Assembly: GCF_023100905.1 (NCBI RefSeq)
Contig: NZ_CP064686.1
Coordinates: forward strand, 4,526,001 to 4,590,000
Origin: Bradyrhizobium sp. 4
Lineage (GTDB): Bacteria; Pseudomonadota; Alphaproteobacteria; Rhizobiales; Xanthobacteraceae
Direction of reading: 5' to 3'
DNA: 64,000 nucleotides
In this document: piece by piece, positions 30,685 to 39,587 of the stretch
Layout: each line of letters begins with the position of its first letter
Numbering within the stretch: the stretch's first letter is position 1
Notes under the pieces: generated by a model
Told to the model about the DNA's origin: nothing
What the model saw: the letters and a program-made list of their open reading frames with translations, nothing else
Databases searched by the model: none
Translations under genes and position numbers: made by a program

Positions 30685-31293
30685 ATGAAACTCCTCCACA
30701 TCGACTCCAGCGTGCTCGGCCCCCACTCCGTTTCCCGGCAGGTCTCCGCCGCCATCGTCGACCGTCTCAGGCAGGCGACACCGTCGCTCGACATCGTCTA
30801 CCGCGACCTGACGCAGAGCCCGCTCGCCCATCTCTCCGGTTCGCATCTGGCGGCCGCGCAAGGCGCGCCTGCGCCGGCGGATCTCGGCCCCGACCTCGCC
30901 GCCAGCAAGGCCGCGCTGGACGAGTTCCTTGCCGCTGACATCGTCGTGATCGGCGCGCCGATGTACAATTTCACCGTTCCGAGCCAGCTCAAGGCCTGGA
31001 TCGACCGGGTCCTCGTGGCGGGGAAGACGTTCAGCTACGGCGCGAACGGACCGCAGGGCCTTGCCGGCGGCAAGCGCGTGATCTTCGCGATCTCGCGCGG
31101 GGGCTATTACGGCGCGGGCACGCCCGCCGCGTCGCTGGAGCACCTCGAAAGCTATCTGCGTGGCGTGTTCGGCTTCATGGGCATCCATCATCCCGAATTC
31201 ATCAGCGCCGATGGCATCCAGGTCGGGCCGGAGCATCGCGAGAAGTCGCTCGCAAGCGCGCTTGAGGCGGCAACCAGCCTCCGCGCGGCCTGA
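30685..31293 (+). CDS. azoR: FMN-dependent NADH:azoreductase (AzoR family)
   Basis: Flavodoxin-fold enzyme of 202 residues that reduces quinones and azo compounds with NADH by two-electron transfer. It shows [21 protein letters not shown] for the FMN phosphate, the family motif [25 protein letters not shown], and ISRGGYYG. It probably protects against quinone or electrophile stress, in line with the divergent HxlR regulator. A 13-base perfect hairpin follows its stop. Confidence 0.93.
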   Translation: MKLLHIDSSVLGPHSVSRQVSAAIVDRLRQATPSLDIVYRDLTQSPLAHLSGSHLAAAQGAPAPADLGPDLAASKAALDEFLAADIVVIGAPMYNFTVPSQLKAWIDRVLVAGKTFSYGANGPQGLAGGKRVIFAISRGGYYGAGTPAASLEHLESYLRGVFGFMGIHHPEFISADGIQVGPEHREKSLASALEAATSLRAA

Positions 31294-31309
31294 CGCAACG
31301 CGCACATCG

Positions 31310-31341
31310 TCAGCCGCCGCAACATCGCTTGCGGCGGCTGA
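31310..31341. terminator. Perfect 13-base hairpin between azoR and a small convergent gene
   Basis: Arms tcagccgccgcaa (31310-31322) and ttgcggcggctga (31329-31341) enclose a six-base loop. It lies between convergent genes and could act on both transcripts. There is no T run, so it may instead block read-through mechanically or stabilise 3' ends. Confidence 0.6.
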
Positions 31342-31365
31342 TCGACCGGTGCGCGGTCGGCGAAG

Positions 31366-31548
31366 CTAAAACCAGGCGCCCTGAATGCCGAGGATGACGG
31401 CGACGAGCGAAACGAACAGGCCGATGCCGGAGAAAAGAGCGACCCCGATGAATTCGGAGGTGTCGGAACGCTTGGCGGGAATGGTGGAGTTTTCGGTGTA
31501 AATACGCGGTGCTGAAATCGGGGAAATAATACGAGCTGCCTTTGGCAT
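31366..31548 (-). CDS. Small single-pass membrane protein, unknown function
   Basis: Protein of 60 residues starting MPKAARIISPISAPRIYTEN, with a polar N-terminal half and one hydrophobic helix near the C-terminus (FIGVALFSGIGLFVSLVAVILGI). An AGGGAG ribosome-binding site lies six bases before the ATG, which supports real coding. There is no signal-peptidase site, so it is probably anchored in the inner membrane with a cytosolic N-terminus. No family is recognised. Confidence 0.7.
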   Translation of the reverse strand: MPKAARIISPISAPRIYTENSTIPAKRSDTSEFIGVALFSGIGLFVSLVAVILGIQGAWF

Positions 31549-31725
31549 ATCGGGCTCCCTTGAAAATGAGTCTTCGTGACCCCCTGCCCGTAAAAGTGTC
31601 TTGGCAGCGCAAGCGAAGGTTCAACGCCTCACGCAAGGTTCAGAAAATACAGCTCGCGAGACGTGGGAACCGGTCGGCGCAACCGGTTTGCGTGCGCCGA
31701 CCGATTCAATTTTCACTTCAATTGA

Positions 31726-32499
31726 TCAGCCGCGATAGATCGGCGCGCCGCTCGGCGAGGCGACTGCGCCGCCGTCGACGAAGATTTCCTGGCCCTGCAC
31801 ATGCGCGGAATCGTCGGAGGCGAGGAACAGCACCGTCTTCGCGACGTGATCTGTTTCACCAATGCGCCCCAGCGGCGTCGTCAGCGCGATCCGCTTCTCG
31901 AACGCCTTCTCGGCTTCGGGCGTCGCGGTCGCAGGTCCCCAGATCGGCGTGCGGATCGCACCTGGCGCGACCACGTTGACGCGAATGCCGCGCGGCGACA
32001 GTTCTGATGCCATGATCCGCGCCATCGCGCGCACGCCGGCCTTGGCGGCGCCATACGCCGAATAGCCGGGAATGCCGAGCACGGAGATCACCGAGCCGCT
32101 GAGGATGATCGAGGCGTTGTCGTTCAGATAAGGCAGCGCGGAATGCACGGTGAAGAACACGCCGGTCAGATTGGTGCTGATGACCTTCTCGAAGACCTCC
32201 AGCGTGGCCGACCCCAGCGGCGTGCCACCGGCGATGCCGGCATTGGCGAACACGATGTCGAACTTGCCGAACTTTTCGGCGCCCTTCTTGATCGCAGCTT
32301 CGGTCGCCGCAATGTCGGTGGCGTCCGCGGCGAGCGCGAGCGCGTTCGGCCCGAGCTCCTTCGCGGCCGCCTCGAGCGTCTCCTTGTTGCGCCCGGTGAT
32401 CACCACCTTGGCGCCCTCGGCCACGAACAGCTTTGCCGTTGCCAGCCCAATGCCGCTATTGCCGCCGGTGATCAGGGCCGTCTTGTTCTTCAGTCTCAC
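31726..32499 (-). CDS. SDR-family NAD(P)-dependent oxidoreductase
   Basis: Classical short-chain dehydrogenase/reductase of 257 residues. The Rossmann motif is TGGNSGIG (about residues 11-18), with NAG in VFANAGIAGG, the catalytic Ser in ILSGSVISV and the Tyr/Lys pair in YSAYGAAKAG, then PGAIRTPIWG. The GTG at 32499 has a GGAGG site. In-frame ATG codons at 32520 and 32523 would start inside the operator-like inverted repeat and have no ribosome-binding site. It is divergent from an HxlR regulator that probably represses it. The substrate is unknown. Confidence 0.92.
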   Translation of the reverse strand: MRLKNKTALITGGNSGIGLATAKLFVAEGAKVVITGRNKETLEAAAKELGPNALALAADATDIAATEAAIKKGAEKFGKFDIVFANAGIAGGTPLGSATLEVFEKVISTNLTGVFFTVHSALPYLNDNASIILSGSVISVLGIPGYSAYGAAKAGVRAMARIMASELSPRGIRVNVVAPGAIRTPIWGPATATPEAEKAFEKRIALTTPLGRIGETDHVAKTVLFLASDDSAHVQGQEIFVDGGAVASPSGAPIYRG

Positions 32500-32510
32500 G
32501 TTCGCCTCCA

Positions 32511-32570
32511 GTGGTTGCATCATAAAACTATGATTGCCATCTAGGCTATCTGGTTTTAAGATGCAACCAC
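32511..32570. promoter_or_regulatory. Symmetric operator candidate between SDR and HxlR genes
   Basis: A perfect 11-base inverted repeat, gtggttgcatc (32511-32521) and gatgcaaccac (32560-32570), is separated by 38 AT-rich bases. It is centred between the divergent SDR and HxlR genes. Both arms contain ATGCAACCA reading outward towards each gene. An HxlR-type dimer pair could bind both arms. Confidence 0.65.
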
Positions 32571-32620
32571 ACGAGCGCGTGAACGGCGACTGGACCGTGC
32601 GATCGCGAAAGGACTGGACC

Positions 32621-33088
32621 ATGGTGAAACGAACGAGCTTCGAGGGCGATGCCTGTCCGATCGCGCGCTCGCTGGAAGCGATCGGCGACTGGTGGTCGCT
32701 GCTGATCATCCGTGAGGCGCTGTTCGGCCTGCGCCGCTTCGGCGAGTTTCAGAACAAGCTCGGCATGGCCAAGAACATCTTGTCGGCCCGGCTGCGCGCG
32801 CTGGTCGACCACGGCATCCTGACCACGGCCCCCGCCTCCGACGGCAGCGCCTACCAGGAATATGTGTTGACGGAAAAGGGCCGCGGCACTTTCCCGATCC
32901 TGGTAGCCCTGCGGCAATGGAGCGAGGAATTCGACGATCGGCCGTCGGAGATCGCGACCATCCTGGTCGATCGCGAGAAAGGCCGCCCGGTGAAAAAGCT
33001 CGAGCTACGCGCCGAGGACGGGCGGCTGCTTACGCAAGCCGATACCACGCTGAAGCCGCGGCCAGCGCCGCGACGGCGGTCGGCCTAG
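32621..33088 (+). CDS. HxlR-family transcriptional regulator (paired with SDR gene)
   Basis: Winged helix-turn-helix regulator of 155 residues: DACPIARSLEAIGDWWSLLIIREALFGLRRFGEFQNKLGMAKNILSARLRALVDHGIL. The N-terminal cysteine (about residue 11, in GDACPIA) matches the redox-sensing position of HxlR/YodB proteins. It carries an extra C-terminal segment (EEFDDRPSEIATILVDREKGRPVKKLEL) seen in the longer subgroup. ATG at 32621 has an AAGGA site. It is divergent from the SDR gene. Confidence 0.9.
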   Translation: MVKRTSFEGDACPIARSLEAIGDWWSLLIIREALFGLRRFGEFQNKLGMAKNILSARLRALVDHGILTTAPASDGSAYQEYVLTEKGRGTFPILVALRQWSEEFDDRPSEIATILVDREKGRPVKKLELRAEDGRLLTQADTTLKPRPAPRRRSA

Positions 33089-33109
33089 TAACGTCGAACT
33101 GCCACCACC

Positions 33110-33188
33110 CGTCATTGCGAGCGCAGCGAAGCAATCCAGACTGCCACCGTGGAAAGACTCTGGATTGCTTCGCCGCGCTCGCAATGAC
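33110..33188. repeat. Dispersed palindromic repeat, family A (copy 2)
   Basis: Arms cgtcattgcgagcgcagcgaagcaatccag and ctggattgcttcgccgcgctcgcaatgac form a near-perfect inverted repeat of about 29 bases per arm around a 20-base centre. It lies between hxlR and the flavodoxin-like gene. Confidence 0.92.
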
Positions 33189-33255
33189 TGCGTGGGGGAC
33201 TTGTACAAAACATCGACGGCGTCAAAGATGGCTAGACACAGCAAGTGGCACCACG

Positions 33256-33810
33256 ATGCCCCTCCTCGCCATCGTCTATTTTTCCATCTCAGGCACCACC
33301 GAGAAGCTGGCGCACGCGGTCGCGCGCGGTGCGGATGGCATGGCGGATGTCACGCTCTGTCGCATCACCGGCGGCGACATCGTATCAGGCCGGTTTAAGA
33401 ATGAGAGCTTACTGGAGACGATTGACGGCGCTAGCGCAGTTGCGTTTGGCAGCCCGACCTACATGGGCGGACCGGCCGCTCAATTCAAAGCGTTTGCCGA
33501 CGCTTCAAGCGATCGATGGAGCCAGCAACAATGGGCCAACAAGATCGCAGCAGGATTCACGACGGGCGCCTGCGCTGGCGGCGACCAACTCCACACACTG
33601 TCCTACTTTTCCATTCTGGCCGCGCAGCACGGCATGCTCTGGTGCGGACTGGATATTCCGGGTGGCGAGGATCCGCGTGGTCGGAATCGTTTAGGCAGCC
33701 AGCTTGGCTTGGCAACACACTTGATTGACGGATCGTTGCCTCAGAGCGACCTCAGCACGGCCGAATATCTCGGCCAGCGATTGGCCAAGTTGGCAAGCCG
33801 CAACGGCTAA
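33256..33810 (+). CDS. Flavodoxin-like NAD(P)H:quinone oxidoreductase-type protein (WrbA-like)
   Basis: Flavodoxin-fold protein of 184 residues. The FMN phosphate loop is IVYFSISGTTEKLAHAVARG, the isoalloxazine-contacting segment is FGSPTYMGGPAAQFKAF, and TTGACAGGDQLHTL matches the WrbA-family region after strand 4. WrbA-like enzymes reduce quinones with NAD(P)H and bind FMN. It is placed in the redox block between dprA and topA. The frame is open upstream to 32917, but that overlaps hxlR and the repeat, so the ATG at 33256 was chosen. Confidence 0.87.
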   Translation: MPLLAIVYFSISGTTEKLAHAVARGADGMADVTLCRITGGDIVSGRFKNESLLETIDGASAVAFGSPTYMGGPAAQFKAFADASSDRWSQQQWANKIAAGFTTGACAGGDQLHTLSYFSILAAQHGMLWCGLDIPGGEDPRGRNRLGSQLGLATHLIDGSLPQSDLSTAEYLGQRLAKLASRNG

Positions 33811-33818
33811 CCTCACCC

Positions 33819-33895
33819 GTCATTGCGAGCGCAGCGAAGCAATCCAGAGTCTTTCTGCGGTGGATTCTGGATTGCTTCGCTGCGCTCGCATGACG
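33819..33895. repeat. Dispersed palindromic repeat, family A (copy 3)
   Basis: Same element as at 33110 and 21596, directly after the flavodoxin-like gene. The right arm has lost one base (ctcgcatgac instead of ctcgcaatgac). Confidence 0.9.
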
Positions 33896-33924
33896 ACTTT
33901 GGTGCAGCGTGCTCCAATCTCTCG

Positions 33925-33980
33925 CCGTCATCCTGAGGTGCTCGTCCCGCAAAGCAGGGCGAGCACCTCAGGATGACGGG
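33925..33980. repeat. Dispersed palindromic repeat, family C
   Basis: Arms cgtcatcctgaggtgctcg and cgagcacctcaggatgacg form a perfect 19-base inverted repeat with a loop of about 17 bases. This is the ccgtcatcctgagg type of intergenic element; degenerate copies occur in 10.8-11.0 kb. Confidence 0.88.
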
Positions 33981-34001
33981 TCTGATACTCGCCGGGTGCC
34001 C

Positions 34002-34241
34002 TCACGACAGCCTGCGCTTGCTCCGCAGCCGCAGGTGCTCGTCGGCCTCCAGCTTGGTCATTCCCAGGAGATAATGCAGCACGTCGAGCTTGTGCCGCTC
34101 GGCGAGCTTGCGCAGTACCCCGACCTGCTCGGCGATGAAAGCGACCGCCTCCTCGACGCCGCCCTCCCCCGGTTCCTCGTGACGCGAGCCTCCCGCCGCG
34201 CGCGATGCGGCGCCCGCCCGTTTCTTTCCTGGCTTAGTCAC
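34002..34241 (-). CDS. Small basic protein, unknown function
   Basis: About 79 residues if started at the GTG at 34241 (VTKPGKKRAGAASRAAGG). A basic, flexible N-terminus is followed by a helical C-terminal part with heptad-like leucines: FIAEQVGVLRKLAERHKLDVLHYLLGMTKLEADEHLRL. It lies divergent to topA. The frame is open to 34442, but that extension is dissimilar in composition and overlaps the topA leader. No family is recognised. The leucine-rich helix suggests oligomerisation. Confidence 0.6.
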   Translation of the reverse strand: MTKPGKKRAGAASRAAGGSRHEEPGEGGVEEAVAFIAEQVGVLRKLAERHKLDVLHYLLGMTKLEADEHLRLRSKRRLS

Positions 34242-34468
34242 CAGCCCCCACCCGAATCCATGCCCCGCAGAAACATTACGCCGACATCGGCCGCAACTCA
34301 AAGGTGGTATTTTGCAACTTTCTCGATATGAAACTTTTCCCATCGAGATGGCTTTCAACACCCCTCGATTTGACAGCGACGGCCTCACCACCCATGTTCG
34401 GGACGAAAGGGCCGACCCGAATCTCATCGAATTCGGCCCCAAATTTCCCCATAAGTTACTGGAACTAC

Positions 34469-37228
34469 ATGAATATCGTCATTGTGGAGTCGCCGGCGAA
34501 AGCCAAGACGATCAACAAGTATTTGGGCTCGTCCTACGAGGTTCTGGCCTCGTTTGGCCATGTCCGCGACTTGCCGGCGAAGAACGGCTCCGTCGATCCC
34601 GACGCCAATTTCAAGATGATCTGGGAGATCGACCCCAAGGCGGCCGGCCGGCTCAACGACATTGCCAAGTCCCTCAAGAACGCTGACCGCCTGATTCTCG
34701 CCACCGACCCTGATCGCGAGGGCGAGGCCATCTCCTGGCACGTGCTGGAGGTTCTGAAAGAGAAGCGTGCGCTCAAGGACCACAAGATCGAGCGCGTGGT
34801 GTTCAACGCCATCACCAAGCAGGCGGTCACGGACGCCATGAAGCATCCGCGCCAGATCGACGGCGCGCTGGTTGACGCCTATATGGCGCGCCGCGCGCTG
34901 GACTATCTCGTCGGCTTCACCCTCTCCCCCGTGCTGTGGCGCAAGCTGCCGGGCGCCCGCTCGGCGGGCCGCGTGCAGTCGGTGGCGCTGCGGCTGGTCT
35001 GCGACCGCGAGCTCGAGATCGAAAAGTTCGTTGCACGCGAATACTGGTCGCTGATCGCGACCCTGCTGACGCCGCGCGGCGACGCCTTCGAGGCACGTCT
35101 GGTCGGCGCCGACGGCAAGAAGATCCAGCGCCTCGACATCGGCACCGGCGCGGAAGCCGAAGACTTCAAGAAGGCGCTGGAAGCAGCCGCCTACGCGGTG
35201 ACCACGGTCGATGCCAAGCCGGCCCGGCGCAATCCGCAGGCGCCCTTCACCACCTCGACGCTGCAGCAGGAAGCCAGCCGCAAATACGGCTTTGCGCCGG
35301 CGCACACCATGCGCATCGCGCAGCGGCTCTATGAGGGCATCGACATCGGCGGCGAGACCACCGGACTCATTACTTATATGCGTACCGACGGCGTGCAGAT
35401 CGATCCGTCCGCGATCACCCAGGCCCGCAAAGTGATCGGCGAGGATTACGGCAACGCTTACGTTCCGGACGCGCCGCGCCAGTACCAGGCCAAGGCCAAG
35501 AACGCCCAGGAAGCCCACGAGGCGATCCGGCCGACCGACATGTCGCGCCGTCCCGACAGCATGAGCCGCAAGCTCGAGTCGGACCAGGCGAGACTCTATG
35601 AACTGATCTGGAAGCGCACCATCGCGAGCCAGATGGAATCGGCCGAACTGGAACGCACCACGGTCGACATCACGGCGAAGGTTGGCGGCCGCACGCTGGA
35701 CCTGCGCGCCACCGGCCAGGTCGTCAAGTTCGACGGCTTCCTCGCACTTTATCAGGAAGGCCGCGACGACGAGGAGGACGAGGACTCCCGCCGCCTGCCC
35801 GCGATGAGCCCGAATGACGCGCTGAAGCGGCAGTCGCTCGCCGTCACCCAGCATTTCACCGAGCCGCCGCCGCGCTTCTCCGAAGCCTCGCTGGTCAAGC
35901 GCATGGAAGAGCTCGGCATCGGCCGGCCCTCGACCTATGCCTCGATCCTCCAGGTCCTCAAAGACCGCGGCTACGTCAAGCTCGAAAAGAAGCGCCTGCA
36001 CGGCGAGGACAAGGGCCGGGTCGTGGTCGCGTTCCTCGAAAGCTTCTTTGCCCGATACGTCGAATACGATTTCACCGCCAATCTGGAAGAGCAGCTCGAC
36101 CGCATCTCCAACAACGAGATCTCCTGGCAGCAGGTGCTGAAGGATTTCTGGACCGGCTTCATCGGCGCGGTCGACGAGATCAAGGATCTGCGCGTAGCCC
36201 AGGTGCTCGACGTGCTCGACGACATGCTGGGGCAGCACATCTATCCTCCCCGCACCGATGGCGGCGACATCCGGCAGTGCCCGAGCTGCGGCAACGGCCG
36301 GCTCAATCTGAAGGCCGGCAAATTCGGCGCCTTCGTCGGCTGCTCGAACTATCCGGAATGCCGCTACACCCGTCAGCTCGCCGCCGACGGCGAGGCCACC
36401 GCCGATCGTTCGCTCGGCCAGGACCCCGATACGGGTCGCGATGTCTGGGTCAAGGCCGGCCGGTTCGGCCCCTACATCCAGCTCGGCGAGCAGAAGGATT
36501 ATGCGGAGGGCGAGAAGCCGAAGCGCGCAGGCATTCCGAAGGGGACTTCTCCTGGAGATGTCGAGCTCGAGCTTGCGCTCAAGCTGCTGTCGCTGCCGCG
36601 CGAGATCGGCAAGCACCCGGAAACCGGTGAGCCGATCACCGCAGGTCTCGGCCGCTTCGGGCCGTTCGTGAAGCACGAGAAGACCTATGCCAGCCTCGAG
36701 GCCGGCGACGAAGTGTTCGACATCGGCATCAACCGGGCCGTGACGCTGATCGCGGAGAAAATCGCCAAGGGCCCGAGCCGCCGCTTCGGCGCCGATCCCG
36801 GCAAGGCGATCGGCGACCATCCCACCCTCGGCACCGTCACGGTGAAGGGCGGTCGCTACGGCGCCTACGTCACAGCCGGCGGCGTCAACGCGACGATCCC
36901 GAGCGACATCGAGAAAGACGCCATCACGCTGCCGCAGGCGATCGCGCTGATCGACGAGCGCGCGGCCAAGGGCGGCGGCAAGAAACCGAAGAAGGCGGCG
37001 AAGCCGGCCAAGGCCAAGAAGGCTGCTGCCAAGGCCGCCGACGGCGACGACGCCGCGCCAAAAACCAAAAAGCCGGCCGCGAAGAAGGCGGCCAAACCCA
37101 AATCCGAATCCACCAGCAAGGCGCGCGCCGCCGTGTCGTCGACGGCCAAGACTTCGGCCATCAAGACGTCGCCGACCAAGGCAGCTGGCGCCAAAGCTCC
37201 GGCCAAGAAAAGTGCCGGCACCAAATAG
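34469..37228 (+). CDS. topA: DNA topoisomerase I
   Basis: Type IA topoisomerase that relaxes negative supercoils. The 919-residue protein begins with the TOPRIM segment MNIVIVESPAKAKTINKYL and contains TDPDREGEAISWH (metal-binding DxD). The active-site tyrosine is Tyr303 in GLITYMRTDGVQ, with IGRPSTYA further on. A zinc-finger repeat (CPSCGNGRL...CSNYPEC) and several degenerate C-terminal repeats (FGPFVKHEKTYASL, RYGAYVTAGG) follow. The last 90 or so residues are a Lys/Ala-rich tail likely to bind DNA nonspecifically. The ATG at 34469 gives the standard N-terminus. rnr follows after seven bases. Confidence 0.97.
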   Translation: MNIVIVESPAKAKTINKYLGSSYEVLASFGHVRDLPAKNGSVDPDANFKMIWEIDPKAAGRLNDIAKSLKNADRLILATDPDREGEAISWHVLEVLKEKRALKDHKIERVVFNAITKQAVTDAMKHPRQIDGALVDAYMARRALDYLVGFTLSPVLWRKLPGARSAGRVQSVALRLVCDRELEIEKFVAREYWSLIATLLTPRGDAFEARLVGADGKKIQRLDIGTGAEAEDFKKALEAAAYAVTTVDAKPARRNPQAPFTTSTLQQEASRKYGFAPAHTMRIAQRLYEGIDIGGETTGLITYMRTDGVQIDPSAITQARKVIGEDYGNAYVPDAPRQYQAKAKNAQEAHEAIRPTDMSRRPDSMSRKLESDQARLYELIWKRTIASQMESAELERTTVDITAKVGGRTLDLRATGQVVKFDGFLALYQEGRDDEEDEDSRRLPAMSPNDALKRQSLAVTQHFTEPPPRFSEASLVKRMEELGIGRPSTYASILQVLKDRGYVKLEKKRLHGEDKGRVVVAFLESFFARYVEYDFTANLEEQLDRISNNEISWQQVLKDFWTGFIGAVDEIKDLRVAQVLDVLDDMLGQHIYPPRTDGGDIRQCPSCGNGRLNLKAGKFGAFVGCSNYPECRYTRQLAADGEATADRSLGQDPDTGRDVWVKAGRFGPYIQLGEQKDYAEGEKPKRAGIPKGTSPGDVELELALKLLSLPREIGKHPETGEPITAGLGRFGPFVKHEKTYASLEAGDEVFDIGINRAVTLIAEKIAKGPSRRFGADPGKAIGDHPTLGTVTVKGGRYGAYVTAGGVNATIPSDIEKDAITLPQAIALIDERAAKGGGKKPKKAAKPAKAKKAAAKAADGDDAAPKTKKPAAKKAAKPKSESTSKARAAVSSTAKTSAIKTSPTKAAGAKAPAKKSAGTK

Positions 37229-37235
37229 AGGCTAA

Positions 37236-39587
37236 GTGAAACGCAAGAATGACCGTGGCTTTCCCGACAGGGCAGCCATCGTCGCCTTCATCAAGGCAAA
37301 TCCCGGAAAGGTCGGAACCCGCGAAATTGCGCGCGAGTTCGGCCTGAAGAACGCCGACCGCATCGAGCTCAAGCGCATGCTGCGCGAGCTCGCCGACGAC
37401 GGGCTCGTCAAGAAAAAGCGCCATACGATTTCAGAGCCGGACAGCCTGCCGCCGACGCTGGTCGCCGACATCACCGGCCGCGACGCCGACGGCGAGCTGG
37501 TCGCCTCCCCCACCGAATGGGACGAGGTCGAAAGCGGCGAACCGCCAAAGATCCTGATCACGATGCCGCGCCGGCCAAAACCCGGCACCGCGGCCGGCGT
37601 TGGCGATCGCGCGCTGCTGCGGGTCGAGCGCTCCGACGAGACCGAAGGCCCGGCCTATCGCGGCCACATCATCAAGGTCTTCGACAAGACCAAGAGCCGC
37701 ATCCTCGGCGTCTTCCGCAGCCTGCCCGAGGGCGGCGGACGGATCATCCCCGTCGACAAGAAGTCCGCCGACCGCGAGCTGAACATCGCGCCGACCGAGA
37801 CGCACGGCGCGCAGGACGGCGATCTCGTCAGCGTCGACATCATCCGCTCGCGCGGCTTTGGGCTGGCGTCAGGCCGCGTCAAGGAGAAGCTCGGCTCGGT
37901 CAAGTCGGAGAAGGCGATCAGCCTGATCGCGATCTACGCGCACGACATCCCGCTGCAATTCCGTCCCGCGGCAGAGCGCGAAGCCGAAGCGGCGGAGCCG
38001 GCCAATCTGAAGGGGCGCGAGGACTGGCGCGACGTCCCGCTGGTCACCATCGATCCGCCGGATGCCAAGGATCACGACGACGCGGTGCACGCGCAGCCGG
38101 ATCCTGATCCCAACAACAGAGGCGGCTTCATCGTCGATGTCGCCATCGCCGACGTGAGCTTCTACGTGCGGCCGGGCACCGCGCTCGACCGCGACGCGCT
38201 CGATCGCGGCAACTCGGTCTATTTCCCCGACCGCGTCGTGCCGATGCTGCCCGAGCGCATCTCCAACGATCTGTGCTCGCTGGTGCCGGGCGAGCCGCGT
38301 GGCGCGCTCGCGGTGCGGATGATCATCGCCCCGGACGGGCGAAAACGCTCGCACAGCTTCCATCGCATCCTGATGCGCTCCGCAGCCAAGCTGAACTACG
38401 CCCAGGCGCAGGCCGCGATCGACGGCCGACCGGACGACACCACCGGCCCCCTGCTCGATCCGATCCTGCGGCCGCTCTATGCGGCCTATGCTTGCGTCAA
38501 GCGCGCGCGGGACGAGCGCGATCCGCTCAATCTCGATCTGCCCGAGCGCAAGATCCTGTTGAAGAGCGACGGCACGGTCGACCGCGTCGTCGTGCCCGAC
38601 AGGCTCGACGCGCACAAGCTGATCGAGGAGTTCATGATCCTCGCCAATGTCGCGGCAGCCGAAATGCTCGAGAAGAAGTCGCTGCCGCTGATCTACCGCG
38701 TGCATGACGAGCCGACCCTGGAAAAGGTCCACGCGCTCGCGGAATTCCTGGCGACGCTGGACGTTCCGTTCGCGAAAGGCGGCGCGCTGCGGCCCGCTCT
38801 GTTCAACCGCGTGCTGGCGCAGCTCGAAGGCCACGACCACTTTCCGCTGGTGAGCGAGGTCGTGTTGCGCGCCCAGGCGCAGGCCGAATATTCCTCGGAG
38901 AATTACGGTCATTTCGGCCTGAACCTGCGCCGCTACGCGCATTTCACCTCGCCGATCCGCCGCTATGCCGACCTCGTCGTGCACCGCGCGCTGGTTCGCG
39001 CGCTCGGGCTTGGCGAAGGCGCGCTGCCCGACACCGAGACGCCGGAAACGTTGAGCGAGGTCGCAGCCCACATCTCGGTGACCGAGCGGCGGGCGATGAA
39101 GGCGGAGCGCGAGACCGTCGACCGCCTGATCGCCCATCACCTCGCCGACCGCATCGGTTCGAGCTTCCAGGGCCGCGTCTCCGGCGTCACGCGCGCCGGC
39201 CTGTTCGTCAAGCTCGCTGAGACCGGCGCCGACGGCTTGATCCCGATCCGATCCCTCGGCACGGAATATTTCAACTATGACGAGGGCCGGCACGCCCTGG
39301 TCGGCACGCGCAGCGGCACCATGCATCAGCTCGGTGATGTCGTCGACGTCCGCCTGATCGAGGCAGCTCCGATCGCGGGCGCGCTACGATTCGAGCTGCT
39401 GTCATCGTCCGGTGAGTCCGCGCCGCGGAGCCGCAGGGGATCCGGTCCGCAACGCCGCCCCTCGTTCAAGGCGCATCCCGGGCGCAGTCCCGACAAGAAG
39501 CGCAAGCCGGACAAGCCGAAGCCCGGCAAGGGCAAAAAGGCGAAGGGAAAAAGCAAAGGCAAGGGTCAGAAGGGTAAGGCATGGTGA
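37236..39587 (+). CDS. rnr: Ribonuclease R
   Basis: Processive 3'-5' exoribonuclease that degrades structured RNA. The 783 residues include an N-terminal helix-turn-helix-like domain (AAIVAFIKANPGKVGTREIAREF), cold-shock domains, and the RNB catalytic domain with the acidic cluster TIDPPDAKDHDDAVH (Asp273, 276, 279, 281, 282). HFTSPIRRYADLVVHR follows, then an S1 domain (GSSFQGRVSGVTRAGLFVKL) and a Lys/Gly-rich basic tail. The start is GTG at 37236, seven bases after the topA stop with a GAGG site between. The topA-rnr coupling is typical of rhizobia. Confidence 0.96.
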   Translation: MKRKNDRGFPDRAAIVAFIKANPGKVGTREIAREFGLKNADRIELKRMLRELADDGLVKKKRHTISEPDSLPPTLVADITGRDADGELVASPTEWDEVESGEPPKILITMPRRPKPGTAAGVGDRALLRVERSDETEGPAYRGHIIKVFDKTKSRILGVFRSLPEGGGRIIPVDKKSADRELNIAPTETHGAQDGDLVSVDIIRSRGFGLASGRVKEKLGSVKSEKAISLIAIYAHDIPLQFRPAAEREAEAAEPANLKGREDWRDVPLVTIDPPDAKDHDDAVHAQPDPDPNNRGGFIVDVAIADVSFYVRPGTALDRDALDRGNSVYFPDRVVPMLPERISNDLCSLVPGEPRGALAVRMIIAPDGRKRSHSFHRILMRSAAKLNYAQAQAAIDGRPDDTTGPLLDPILRPLYAAYACVKRARDERDPLNLDLPERKILLKSDGTVDRVVVPDRLDAHKLIEEFMILANVAAAEMLEKKSLPLIYRVHDEPTLEKVHALAEFLATLDVPFAKGGALRPALFNRVLAQLEGHDHFPLVSEVVLRAQAQAEYSSENYGHFGLNLRRYAHFTSPIRRYADLVVHRALVRALGLGEGALPDTETPETLSEVAAHISVTERRAMKAERETVDRLIAHHLADRIGSSFQGRVSGVTRAGLFVKLAETGADGLIPIRSLGTEYFNYDEGRHALVGTRSGTMHQLGDVVDVRLIEAAPIAGALRFELLSSSGESAPRSRRGSGPQRRPSFKAHPGRSPDKKRKPDKPKPGKGKKAKGKSKGKGQKGKAW

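Noticed and set aside
34424..36820. A 798-codon open frame antisense to topA
   Set aside because: It has no recognisable domain and mirrors the codon structure of topA, as expected in high-GC DNA. topA itself has all family motifs.
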